Of a stretch of DNA of 36,825 bases, positions 7,227-15,387 are shown piece by piece. The DNA is taken from assembly GCA_963849005.1 (NCBI GenBank), contig CAWKGC010000008.1:1-36825 (forward strand), in the 5' to 3' direction. Numbering within the stretch: position 1 is the stretch's first letter; every line of letters starts with the position of its first letter. The position numbers were made by a program, and so were the translations under genes. The notes below the pieces were generated by a model. That model had not been told where the DNA came from. It saw only the letters and a program-made list of their open reading frames with translations, and did not search any database. This DNA comes from CAWKGC01 sp963849005. Its GTDB lineage: Bacteria > Pseudomonadota > Gammaproteobacteria > Burkholderiales > Usitatibacteraceae.

Positions 7227-8633
7227 TCAGGAACCGGACGAAAGGTCGCGCACCAGCCGGTACAGGAACGCGTTGGCGTCGAAGAACGCCTTGATGCCGA
7301 TGCGCTCGTCGCGGCCGTGGATGCGCACCTCGCCGAACTCGACGAAGATCCCGGAAACGCCGTAAGTCGGGATCTCGGCGTTGCGCAGGCGCGAACCGTC
7401 GGTCGCGCCGGTGCTCATCACCGGCACGACCGGCGTTCCCGGCCACATCGACTCCGTCAAACGTTCGATCGCCTTCATCACCGGGGACTCGGCATCGGTG
7501 GCCTCGCTTTGCCGCGTCTCGCCGCGCGCGCTCACCTTCACCTTGCCGCCCGCCACCTTCTGCAGCTCCGCCAGCACGAACGCGGGGTCCTCGCCGGGCA
7601 GCAGGCGGCAGTTCACGGTCGCCTTCGCCCGCTGCGGCAGCGCATTGTCGGCGTGCCCCCCCTCGATGCGGGTGGCAACGCAGGTGGTGCGCAACTGGGC
7701 GTTGTAGTTCGGGACCGCCGAGACGCGCTCGAGCGCCTCCTTGTCGCCGCCTCCCTTCGCCAGCGCCGCGATGTCCGTGGCCATCTGGCCGGTCTCGATG
7801 TTGGCGAGCTTGCCGAGGTAGGCGCGCGCCACGTAGCCGATGCGCGGCGGCAGGTCGAACTTCGACAGGCGCTCGAGCGCGGCGGCGAGGTCGTAGATCG
7901 CGTTGTCGCGAAGCGGGATCGAGCTGTGGCCGCCCGGATGGGTCGCCTCGAAATCGAAGGAGAGGTACATCTTCTCGCTCACCTGGACGGCGTGCATCAG
8001 CGGCCTGCCGTCGCGATACTGGCCGGCGCCGCCTTCGTTCAGCGCGAACTCGGCGTCGACGAGCGCGCGATTGTTCTTGAGCAGCCAGGCAATCCCGTTG
8101 TGCGTGCCGCCTTCCTCGTCGGCGGTGAGGGCGACGATGATGTCGCGCTTCGGCCTGAGCCCTTCCTTCCGGTAGCGGATGAGGTTGGCGACGAAGATCG
8201 CCGCCATCGCCTTGTCGTCGAGCACGCCCCGGCCATACCAGTAGCCGTCCTTCTCGGTGAGCTTGAAGGGGTCGAGGCCGTCGGACCAGTCCTCTTTCCT
8301 CGCTTCCACCACGTCGAGGTGCGCCACGAGCAGGATCGGCCGCAGCTCGCCGGTGCCGCGCAGCCTCGCGACGAGGTTGCCCTTCTTCGGCGCGGGCTCG
8401 ACCACCTGCACGTCGGCGGCGTCGAAGCCGGCATCGAGGAGGCGCCTGGCCATCGCCTTCGCGGCCGCCGTGTTGTCGCCGTTCGGGTGGACGGTGTTGA
8501 TCTCCACCAGCTCCTTGTAGATTTCCTTCGCCAGCTCCTCGTGCGGCGTGAGCGCGAACGCCGGCAAGGCGAGCAGGAGCAAGATATTTCGGGTCAGGGC
8601 CGGAATAACTGCGAAGCCGGCGGGATTTCTCAT
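7227..8633 (-). CDS. Exported M20-family zinc metallopeptidase
   Basis: This 468-residue protein belongs to the M20/M25/M40 amidohydrolases (carboxypeptidase and dipeptidase relatives). Metal and catalytic residues are visible: HLDVV, GRGVLDDKAMAA, TADEEGG with the catalytic Glu pair, and a late His in EVRIHGRDERI. The dimerisation domain begins near THPGGHSSIPLRDNA. An export signal (NILLLLALPAFA) follows a 16-residue n-region, so action in the periplasm is likely. The ATG overlaps the ffh stop as ATGA, suggesting translational coupling to ffh. Part of the n-region, VIPALTRNI, is encoded by half of a dispersed repeat. The substrate is unknown. Confidence 0.88.
   Translation of the reverse strand: MRNPAGFAVIPALTRNILLLLALPAFALTPHEELAKEIYKELVEINTVHPNGDNTAAAKAMARRLLDAGFDAADVQVVEPAPKKGNLVARLRGTGELRPILLVAHLDVVEARKEDWSDGLDPFKLTEKDGYWYGRGVLDDKAMAAIFVANLIRYRKEGLRPKRDIIVALTADEEGGTHNGIAWLLKNNRALVDAEFALNEGGAGQYRDGRPLMHAVQVSEKMYLSFDFEATHPGGHSSIPLRDNAIYDLAAALERLSKFDLPPRIGYVARAYLGKLANIETGQMATDIAALAKGGGDKEALERVSAVPNYNAQLRTTCVATRIEGGHADNALPQRAKATVNCRLLPGEDPAFVLAELQKVAGGKVKVSARGETRQSEATDAESPVMKAIERLTESMWPGTPVVPVMSTGATDGSRLRNAEIPTYGVSGIFVEFGEVRIHGRDERIGIKAFFDANAFLYRLVRDLSSGS
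8583..8612. repeat. Degenerate half copy of the CGTCATTCC repeat inside a signal peptide
   Basis: ATTTCGGGTCAGGGCCGGAAT resembles the right arm of the repeats at 1417 and 26685 (GGATTCCGGGTCAAG..CGGAATGACG) with several substitutions. It lies within the M20 peptidase coding region and supplies its residues VIPALTRNI. Origin from the repeat is inferred from similarity only. Confidence 0.45.
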
Positions 8634-9982
8634 CGCTTCCCCGGAAGCAGGCCCTTCATGCCGCGCATCATCTTCGCCATGCCGCCCGAGCGCATCATCT
8701 TCATCATCTTCTGCATCTGCTCGAACTGCGCGAGCAGGCGGTTGACCTCCTGCACCTGCACGCCCGCGCCGGCGGCGATGCGGCGCTTGCGCGTCGCCTT
8801 GAGGAGTTCCGGTTTCGCGCGCTCTTTCGGCGTCATGGAATTGATGATGCCCTCGGTGCGGCGCAACTGCTTTTCGCCGAGGTCGGACGATGCCGAGGCC
8901 ATTTGCGCAAGCTGCGCGGGCATCTTGTCCATCAGCGAGGACATCCCGCCCATCTTCTTCATCTGCAGGATCTGCGCCTTGAAGTCCTCGAGGTCGAAGC
9001 CCTTGCCGCTCTTCAGCTTGTCGGCGAGCTTCTGCGCCTCGCCCTCGTCGACCGACTTCTTCGCCTCCTCGACCAGCGACAGGATGTCGCCCATGCCGAG
9101 GATGCGCGAGGCCATGCGCTCCGGGTGGAAGGCTTCCAGCCCGTCCATTTTTTCCGACACGCCCGCGAACTTGATCGGCGCCCCCGTGACGTGGCGCACG
9201 GAGAGCGCGGCGCCGCCGCGCGAATCGCCGTCGAGCTTGGTCAGGATCACGCCGGTGAGCGGCAGCGCCTCGTTGAACGCCTTGGCGACGTTCACCGCGT
9301 CCTGGCCCTGCATGGCGTCCACCACGAACAGCGTCTCGATCGGCTTCACCGCCGCATGGAGCGCGCGGATCTCGGCCATCATTGCCTCGTCGATCGCGAG
9401 CCGCCCCGCGGTGTCGACGATCAGCACGTCGTGGTAGTGCGTCTTTGCCCAGGCGAGCGCGGCGGCGGCGATGTCCAGGGGCTTCTGAGTGGCGTCTGAC
9501 GGGAACCAGTCGATCGCGAGGCTGGCCGCAATCGACTTCAGCTGCTCGATCGCCGCGGGACGGTACACGTCGGTCGAGACCAGCAGCACTTTCTTCTTCG
9601 TCGTCGCCCTGATGAGGCGCGCGAGCTTTCCCGCGCTCGTGGTCTTGCCCGCGCCCTGCAGGCCGGCGAGCAGGATCACCGCCGGCGGCGTGGTCGCGAA
9701 GTCGAGGGCAGCGCCCTGCCCGCCCATCAGCGCGGTGAGTTCCCGGTGCACGACGCCGACCAGCGCCTGCCCCGGCGAAAGGCTGCCGATCACTTCCTGC
9801 CCGAGGGCCTTCTCCTTCACCCGCGCGATGAAGTCCCTGACCACCGGCACGCCGACGTCGGCCTCGAGCAGCGCCATGCGCACTTCGCGCAGCGCCTCGC
9901 CGATGTTCTCCTCGGTAAGGCGCGCCTGCCCGCGCATCGCCTTGATGACCGAAGAGAGCCGCTGCGTGAGATTGTCGAGCAT
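8630..9982 (-). CDS. ffh: Signal recognition particle GTPase Ffh
   Basis: Ffh binds 4.5S RNA and hydrophobic nascent chains and directs them to FtsY at the inner membrane. The N domain (1-90), the G domain with GLQGAGKTTSAGKLA (P loop), DVYRPAAIEQLK, VDTAGRL, TKLDGDSRGGAALS and GVSEKMDGLEAFHPERMASR, and the Met-rich M domain ending MMKMMRSGGMAKMMRGMKG are all intact. The length, 450 residues, is normal. The stop overlaps the M20 peptidase start as ATGA. A divergent CcsA-like gene starts 67 bases away, an arrangement common in betaproteobacteria. Confidence 0.98.
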   Translation of the reverse strand: MLDNLTQRLSSVIKAMRGQARLTEENIGEALREVRMALLEADVGVPVVRDFIARVKEKALGQEVIGSLSPGQALVGVVHRELTALMGGQGAALDFATTPPAVILLAGLQGAGKTTSAGKLARLIRATTKKKVLLVSTDVYRPAAIEQLKSIAASLAIDWFPSDATQKPLDIAAAALAWAKTHYHDVLIVDTAGRLAIDEAMMAEIRALHAAVKPIETLFVVDAMQGQDAVNVAKAFNEALPLTGVILTKLDGDSRGGAALSVRHVTGAPIKFAGVSEKMDGLEAFHPERMASRILGMGDILSLVEEAKKSVDEGEAQKLADKLKSGKGFDLEDFKAQILQMKKMGGMSSLMDKMPAQLAQMASASSDLGEKQLRRTEGIINSMTPKERAKPELLKATRKRRIAAGAGVQVQEVNRLLAQFEQMQKMMKMMRSGGMAKMMRGMKGLLPGKR

Positions 9983-10049
9983 GCGTGGAGGTCCGCGGAG
10001 GGGAAGGAGGAAAACCGCTTTGGTGTAGACTGAATCGGGAACAAAAACG

Positions 10050-10886
10050 ATGCCCGAACACCTTCTTTATTTTACCACCGCGGCGCTGTGGCTCGTCCTG
10101 AGCGCCCTCTTCTGGCGCACCGCGAGCACGGCCTCGGCCGCCCCGGCATCGGCTGCCCGCCGACCCGGCGCCGGGCTCCTGCCCTCGCTCCTGCTGCCGC
10201 TGGCGCTGGTCCTGCACGGCATCCTGCTCTACCGGACCATGGCGACCCCGGATGGCGTGAACCTCGGGCTGGCCAATGCGGTTTCGCTGATCGTCTGGCT
10301 CACGCTCCTCATCTACTGGTTCGCCGGCCTGGTCTATCCCGGCATGGCGAGCCTGCAGGGCCTGCTCGCCCCGGTGGCGCTCGCCGCGATCGCATTCCAG
10401 CTCCTGTCGGGCACGCAGCACCTCATCGGCTATTTCTCCGAGCCGCTGTTCGCGCTGCACTTCACGATCGCGATGCTCGCCTACGCGCTGTACATCGTCG
10501 CCACCGTGCATGCGCTGTTCATGATGGCCGAGGAAAAATTCCTGCGCCGCGGGGCGCTGCCGCCGCTGCTCAAGCAGCTGCCGCCGCTGATGGAGATGGA
10601 GGCGCTGCTCTTTCGCATCCTGTTCGCCGCCTTCGTGCTGCTTTCGCTCACCCTCGTCTCGGGCGTGTTCTTTTCCGAAGAGGTCTTCCACAAGCCCTTC
10701 TCCATCAATCACAAGACGGTTTTCGGCCTCATCTCGTGGCTGATCTTCGGCGGGCTGCTGGTCGGCCACCATTTCCGCGGCTGGCGCGGCCGCCTGGCGG
10801 TGAACTGGACGCTGGCCGGCTTCACCGCGCTGATGCTCGCCTACGTCGGCAGCAAGTTCGTGCTCGAGATCCTGCTCAAGCGCTGA
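10050..10886 (+). CDS. CcsA/HemX-type inner-membrane protein (YpjD-like)
   Basis: This 278-residue protein has about eight hydrophobic segments and matches the cytochrome c assembly (CcsA/CcmC/HemX) superfamily by layout. Conserved His residues appear in FALHFTIAMLAYALYIVATVH, SINHKTVFGLISW and LLVGHHFRGWRG. The WWD haem-handling motif of true CcmC/CcsA is not seen, so it is closer to the uncharacterised YpjD branch usually found beside ffh. Haem binding is plausible but unproven. It is probably cotranscribed with the CorC-like gene 16 bases downstream. Confidence 0.85.
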   Translation: MPEHLLYFTTAALWLVLSALFWRTASTASAAPASAARRPGAGLLPSLLLPLALVLHGILLYRTMATPDGVNLGLANAVSLIVWLTLLIYWFAGLVYPGMASLQGLLAPVALAAIAFQLLSGTQHLIGYFSEPLFALHFTIAMLAYALYIVATVHALFMMAEEKFLRRGALPPLLKQLPPLMEMEALLFRILFAAFVLLSLTLVSGVFFSEEVFHKPFSINHKTVFGLISWLIFGGLLVGHHFRGWRGRLAVNWTLAGFTALMLAYVGSKFVLEILLKR

Positions 10887-10902
10887 GCGCCGTGCCCCCG
10901 CC

Positions 10903-12195
10903 GTGACCGACGAAATCCCGATCAGCTGGCTGTTCATCGCGCTCGGCGTCCTGCTTGCGAGTTCCGGGTTCTTCTCGGGTTCCGAGACCTGCATGATGGC
11001 GCTCAACCGCTACCGGCTGAAGCACCTCATCAGGAAGGGCAGCACCGGCGCGCGGCTGGCGGGCGCGTTGCTCGACAATACCGACGAGCTGCTTGCCTTC
11101 ATCCTCGCGGGCAACACCGTGATCAACGCCATGATCACGATCCTGGTGGCCGAGATCTCGCTCAGGCTGATCGGCGACAGCGAATACGTGCTGGCCATCG
11201 CCACGGCGGCGGCGGCCTTCTTCATCCTCGTGTTCGCCGAGATCCTGCCGAAGGTGATCGGCGCGACCTACTCCGAGCCGATCGCGCTTGCCGCCTCCTA
11301 TGTCCTCACGCCGCTGATCCGCGTGACGCGGCCGCTCATGTACCTGATCAACTTGCTGGTGCGCATGATCCTGCGCGTCCTGCGCGTGCGCAAGGTGAAC
11401 GAGCACGGCGCCCAGCCGCTCAGCATGGAGGAGTTGCGCACGCTGGTGCTCGAAGGCGGCAAGTTCATCCCGAAGAAGCACCAGTCGATCTTCCTGAACC
11501 TCTTCGAGCTCGAAGGCCTCACGGTGGACGACACCATGACGCCGCGCGGCCTCATCGAGTGGATCGACATCGAGGACGACATCGAGGACATCCGCAACAT
11601 CCTCGCCACCGCGCACCACACGCGCATCGTCGTCGGCGAGGGCAGCCTCGACAAGGTGCTGGGCATCATCCACGTCCGCAAGGTGCTCAACGCCTCGCGC
11701 AAGGAGCCGATCGGCAAGGAGGCGCTGCGGGAAATCCTGCGCGAGCCCTACTTCGTCCCGGAAGGCACGCCGCTGCTCGACCAGCTGCACCATTTCCAGG
11801 AGCAGCAACGCCGCATCGGCCTGGTGGTCGACGAATACGGCGAATTGCTGGGGCTGGTGACGCTGCAGGACATCCTCGAGGAGATCGTCGGCGAATTCAC
11901 CAGCCAGGGGCCGACCACGAACTCGCTCTTCCGGAAGGAGCCCGACGGCACCTTCATCGCCGACGGCGCGTGCCCGCTTCGCCTGCTCAACCGCAAGGCG
12001 GGCTTCGCATTCCCGCTGGACGGCCCGAAGACCGTCAACGGGCTGCTGCTCGAGCAACTGGAAGACATCCCCGAGCCGGGCGAAACGGTGATGGTCGCGG
12101 GCCATGCGATCGAGATCATGCAGACGCAGCACCGCATGGTGAAGGTCGTCCGCATCCGGCCCAAGGCCGAGGTGACGCAGGCCGCGGCCGCCTAG
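10903..12195 (+). CDS. HlyC/CorC (CNNM)-family transporter
   Basis: This 430-residue protein has the family order. An N-terminal DUF21/CNNM membrane domain (about 1-190) contains SGFFSGSETCMMALNRYRLKHL and FAEILPKVIGA. A CBS pair (about 205-330) includes DTMTPRGLIEWID and GLVVDEYGELLGLVTLQDILEEIVGE, and a C-terminal CorC/HlyC domain ends near residue 425. Relatives export or regulate Mg2+ or Co2+ or act as Na+/Mg2+ antiporters. The GTG at 10903 is used because no ATG lies near the conserved start. Its TAG stop lies in a CTAG tetramer shared with the convergent flavoprotein gene. Confidence 0.92.
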   Translation: MTDEIPISWLFIALGVLLASSGFFSGSETCMMALNRYRLKHLIRKGSTGARLAGALLDNTDELLAFILAGNTVINAMITILVAEISLRLIGDSEYVLAIATAAAAFFILVFAEILPKVIGATYSEPIALAASYVLTPLIRVTRPLMYLINLLVRMILRVLRVRKVNEHGAQPLSMEELRTLVLEGGKFIPKKHQSIFLNLFELEGLTVDDTMTPRGLIEWIDIEDDIEDIRNILATAHHTRIVVGEGSLDKVLGIIHVRKVLNASRKEPIGKEALREILREPYFVPEGTPLLDQLHHFQEQQRRIGLVVDEYGELLGLVTLQDILEEIVGEFTSQGPTTNSLFRKEPDGTFIADGACPLRLLNRKAGFAFPLDGPKTVNGLLLEQLEDIPEPGETVMVAGHAIEIMQTQHRMVKVVRIRPKAEVTQAAAA

Positions 12196-13343
12196 CGCAA
12201 CGGGGGGAACGCCTCTCCCATCGCATATTTCGCGACGAAGCGCCGGTCGATCCTGTCCTTCCAGCGCCACGCCCAGTGGCCCCCGAAGGAAAACGGCCCC
12301 CACACGCCGATCGCATGCCTCCCGCCGGTGGCGAGCAGTGCAAGGAAGCGCGATGGCGTGACGTGCGGCTCGAGTTGGCCACCGGCAAGCGCGGCACGCA
12401 GGTTCTTCGCCAGCGCCGGCCCCGCGCGCACCGCGAACACTCCCGCCTTCGGGCGCGGGTTCGCGACCGAAGTCGCGCAGTCGCCCGCGCCGAATACCGC
12501 CGGATGCGAGACCGATTGCATGAAGTCGTTCACCGCAAGGAAGCCGCGCGCATCGACCTGCAGGCCGGATGCCGCGATCCATGTGTGCGCCCCGGCGCCC
12601 GCGGACCAGAAAGTGGCATCGGAGGCGAACGAGTTGCCGTCGGCCAACCTCACGAAATCCGCGCCGACTTCGGCCACCGGGCTCGAGACGTGCGAGCCGA
12701 TGTCGCGCCCCTGCACGATGCGCCGCAGCCGCTTGCGCACGGCATCGCTGTATTCCGGAAGCGGCACCGGCGTATCGGTGACGATGCGCACATGCGGCGC
12801 GGCCTCGCCCATCGCCTCGTGCAACCGGTACTGCATCGCGAGCGCGAGTTCCACGCCGGCGGCGCCGCCGCCCACCATCGAGACCGCGCGCACCTTGCCC
12901 GCCATCGCGCGGGCAAGCACGCGCTCCCAGCCCGCCAGCAGGTTCTCGAGCGGCCGCACCACGATCGCATGCTCGAGCACGCCCTTCGCTTTCGCGGTGA
13001 AGGGCTGCGGCCCGACATCGATCGAGAGCACGTCGTAGGGCACCACCGTGCCGTTGGCGCAGATGACTTCCTTCATCGCGGGGTTCACGAGGGCGCCCGA
13101 GGTCTTCAGGAACGAGGCCTCGGCACGGGACGCCAGCGGCATGAGGTCGATCGTGCAGTCCTCGATCCGGTAATGCCCGGCGATGGCGCCCGGCACCATC
13201 CCGGAATAGACAAGCGCCGTGCGCGGGTTGATGAGCGTCACGCTGCCGGCCTTCCCCGGCTCCTCGCCGAACAGCCGGAGCACCTCGACATGGGCATGGC
13301 CGCCGCCGAGAAGGACGAGCCGCTTCAAGGCCGCGGCTTCCAT
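12192..13343 (-). CDS. FAD/NAD(P)-dependent oxidoreductase, SelD-N-terminal-like (TIGR03169 type)
   Basis: This 383-residue flavoprotein has two Rossmann motifs, RLVLLGGGHAHVEVLRLF at the N terminus and SMVGGGAAGVELALAM near residue 160, and the FAD motif FGAGDCATSV near residue 295. The architecture resembles type II NADH dehydrogenases and the flavoprotein domain sometimes fused to selenide, water dikinase. No redox CxxC pair is seen. The ATG at 13343 lies inside DUF3047 (19-base overlap), so coupling is likely. It ends the operon that begins with the VTT-reductase or earlier. Its link to the rSAM/selenodomain set is from family co-occurrence; the reaction is unknown. Confidence 0.8.
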   Translation of the reverse strand: MEAAALKRLVLLGGGHAHVEVLRLFGEEPGKAGSVTLINPRTALVYSGMVPGAIAGHYRIEDCTIDLMPLASRAEASFLKTSGALVNPAMKEVICANGTVVPYDVLSIDVGPQPFTAKAKGVLEHAIVVRPLENLLAGWERVLARAMAGKVRAVSMVGGGAAGVELALAMQYRLHEAMGEAAPHVRIVTDTPVPLPEYSDAVRKRLRRIVQGRDIGSHVSSPVAEVGADFVRLADGNSFASDATFWSAGAGAHTWIAASGLQVDARGFLAVNDFMQSVSHPAVFGAGDCATSVANPRPKAGVFAVRAGPALAKNLRAALAGGQLEPHVTPSRFLALLATGGRHAIGVWGPFSFGGHWAWRWKDRIDRRFVAKYAMGEAFPPLR

Positions 13344-14059
13344 GCGAAATCGCCGAACCACGCCGTGGCGGTCTCGTTCGTCTGGTCGGTGTCGTTGCCG
13401 ACCGCGATCCCGGTCACCGCCGGCGTCGGGCCCGGATGCCCGGCGCCGAAGGCCGCGCGGAAATCCGCATCGATGTCGCGCGCCTCCGACACCCACTTGC
13501 CCGCCTCGGCGTTGCCGCTGCGCAGGACAATGGTGCGCACGCGGTCGCTGTACGGGCTCCACCGGCTCGTGCCCACGGGCAGGCGGTTGTCCCAGACATA
13601 GCAGATCGACGCGGCCGGCATGTCCACGCCGTAGATCGCCTTGGCGAGCTTCATCTTCGCGCGATCGACGAGGGAGAGCTGGTCCGCGGGAACGTCGAAC
13701 ATCACGTAGACGCGCGCGGCGTAATCGTCGCCCGGCTTGGTGTTCGTGTCGGCCCCCGCGACCACGCGGTCGATCTTCCATCGCCACGTGAGCATCGGGC
13801 GCTCGCTCATCCCGGCGTGCATCGCGAACCCGGCGGTACCGACTGCCGACTCGGCATGCGCGCGCAACACCACCTGCCCCTCGTCCTCCACCAGCGCGAG
13901 CTGGGTCTGCTTGCGATTGGGCAGCATCAGCGGCTTCCAGCCCGCCGGAAGCTGTCCGCCAGGCGGTGCTCCCGAAAACGGCACGATGGGCGTCTCGCCG
14001 GCTGTCGCTCCGGGGAGGGTGCAAGCGAGCGCCGCGCAAAGGACCATGCGCCTCAACAT
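13325..14059 (-). CDS. DUF3047-family exported protein
   Basis: This 244-residue protein has a signal peptide (MLRRMVLCAALACTLPGATAG). Its mature part carries DUF3047-type sequence: LTWRWKIDRVV, DDYAARVYVMFDV, ASICYVWDNRLPVGT and DADFRAAFG, ending WFGDFAWKPRP. The fold is probably a beta sandwich; no enzyme function is known to me. The ATG at 14059 overlaps the transferase stop as ATGTTGA and agrees with the signal peptide, so longer upstream starts are rejected. It lies between the transferase and the flavoprotein with overlaps on both sides, which argues that all three act together. Confidence 0.82.
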   Translation of the reverse strand: MLRRMVLCAALACTLPGATAGETPIVPFSGAPPGGQLPAGWKPLMLPNRKQTQLALVEDEGQVVLRAHAESAVGTAGFAMHAGMSERPMLTWRWKIDRVVAGADTNTKPGDDYAARVYVMFDVPADQLSLVDRAKMKLAKAIYGVDMPAASICYVWDNRLPVGTSRWSPYSDRVRTIVLRSGNAEAGKWVSEARDIDADFRAAFGAGHPGPTPAVTGIAVGNDTDQTNETATAWFGDFAWKPRP

Positions 14060-15363
14060 GCGAGCGTTGCCGGCAAGTGGGCGAGATCCTCGGGGCGGTC
14101 GATGTCGCGGCGCGGCTCCAGTTCCCGCCACGCGACTCCCGCTGCGCTCAGCTTCTCGCGCGTGCCGGCCATCACCGCATCGCCTCCCCACGCGATGCCC
14201 TCGAAGATCGACGGGCGCTGCTCGCGCAGCCCGACCAGCACGTAGCCGCCGTCAAGCGCCGGTTGGAAGACCGCGGGGACTTCGGCCAACGCATCGGCCG
14301 CGTCGCGCAGGTCGCGCGCCTCGAGGTCGGGGCAGTCTGTGCCGATGATGATCGCGCAAGCCGATCGCGCCAGCGTTTCCGCGAACGCATTGTCCATGCG
14401 CGCCCCGAGGTCGTTGCCGCGCTGCTCGTGAAGCGTCACGCCGTGGCGTCGCGCGCAATCGCGGAAGAACGGATGCCCGGTGGAGGGCGCCGCCCACAAT
14501 TCCACAGGACCGAGCGCGGCCTTCACGGCGACTTCGATCGCGCGATGCACCAGCGCCGCGTGCAGCTTCGCCGCGCCTTCCGCGCCGAGCGCCGGGATGA
14601 GCCGCGTCTTCGCCTCGCCGGGAATCGGCGCCTTGGCGAAAACGACGACCGTGGTGCGCGCACGGGCGTCCGCGCCCTTGCTCTCCGGGCGATAGGCCTG
14701 CGCCAGCGCCGCCGGATCGGCGCCGAAGAAATACGCGAGCCGCAGCCGCCACATCAGCGCAATCGTTCGCCAGGCGCCGCCCTGCTCCCAGCGCCGCGCG
14801 GACGTGGCGACCGGCCCGCGCAGGCACAACGGCGGCGAGACGCGCTTCAGCGCGCGCGACAACGCGATGTCCTCCATCAGCGGCTGGTCGGGAAAACCGC
14901 CCACGGCATCGAACGCCTCGCGCGTGACGAAGATCGCCTGGTCGCCGGTGGCGATGCCGGTGAGGCGCGAACGCCAATTCATCATGAAGCCCACGAGGCC
15001 CAAGAGCCGCGACCGGCTCGCGATGCGCACGTCGAATCGTCCCCAGCGGCGGCTTCCCCCGGCAAGGCCTTGCAGCACCGCGAGATCGGCCGACCCCGGG
15101 AGGACGCAGTCGGCATGCAGGAAGAGCAGCACGTCTCCGGCTGCCGCGCGCGCGCCGGCGTTCATCTGCGCGGCGCGGCCGCGCCGCGAGGCGATCACCT
15201 TGTCGGCAAGCGGCGCGGCGATTTCGCGCGTGCCATCGGAACTGCCCCCATCGACGACGACGACCTCGGCGCCGCGCGCGCGCATCGCTGCCAGCGGCAT
15301 TAGCACCGCCGCGATGCCGGAGGCTTCGTCCAGCGTGGGAACGATGATGGAAAGGCGTTTCAC
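14053..15363 (-). CDS. Fused family-2 glycosyltransferase and CofC-like transferase (TIGR04283 plus TIGR04282)
   Basis: Residues 1-228 form a GT-A family 2 transferase: LSIIVPTLDEASGI, EVVVVDGGSSDGT, LFLHADCVLP and a LMEDIALSRAL acceptor region. Residues about 237-432 form a CofC/MobA-like nucleotidyltransferase fold: VVVFAKAPIPGEAKTRLIP, LGARMDNAF, IIIGTDCPDL and QPALDGGYVLVGL. These are the two transferases named rSAM/selenodomain-associated 2 and 1 and are often separate genes; here they are one 436-residue protein. A GTG start at 15363 leads directly into KRLSIIVPT. It lies 24 bases after DUF547. Transfer of a sugar in an arsenosugar-type pathway is an inference from the family. Confidence 0.88.
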   Translation of the reverse strand: MKRLSIIVPTLDEASGIAAVLMPLAAMRARGAEVVVVDGGSSDGTREIAAPLADKVIASRRGRAAQMNAGARAAAGDVLLFLHADCVLPGSADLAVLQGLAGGSRRWGRFDVRIASRSRLLGLVGFMMNWRSRLTGIATGDQAIFVTREAFDAVGGFPDQPLMEDIALSRALKRVSPPLCLRGPVATSARRWEQGGAWRTIALMWRLRLAYFFGADPAALAQAYRPESKGADARARTTVVVFAKAPIPGEAKTRLIPALGAEGAAKLHAALVHRAIEVAVKAALGPVELWAAPSTGHPFFRDCARRHGVTLHEQRGNDLGARMDNAFAETLARSACAIIIGTDCPDLEARDLRDAADALAEVPAVFQPALDGGYVLVGLREQRPSIFEGIAWGGDAVMAGTREKLSAAGVAWRELEPRRDIDRPEDLAHLPATLAC

Positions 15364-15387
15364 CCTGGCATTATGCCGGGGCGGGAG

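Noticed and set aside
7227..11006. A single 1259-codon open frame on the minus strand
   Set aside because: Only its last part (from 8633) codes for the M20 peptidase. The rest runs antisense to the CcsA-like gene or out of frame through ffh, where the ffh frame has full conserved motifs.
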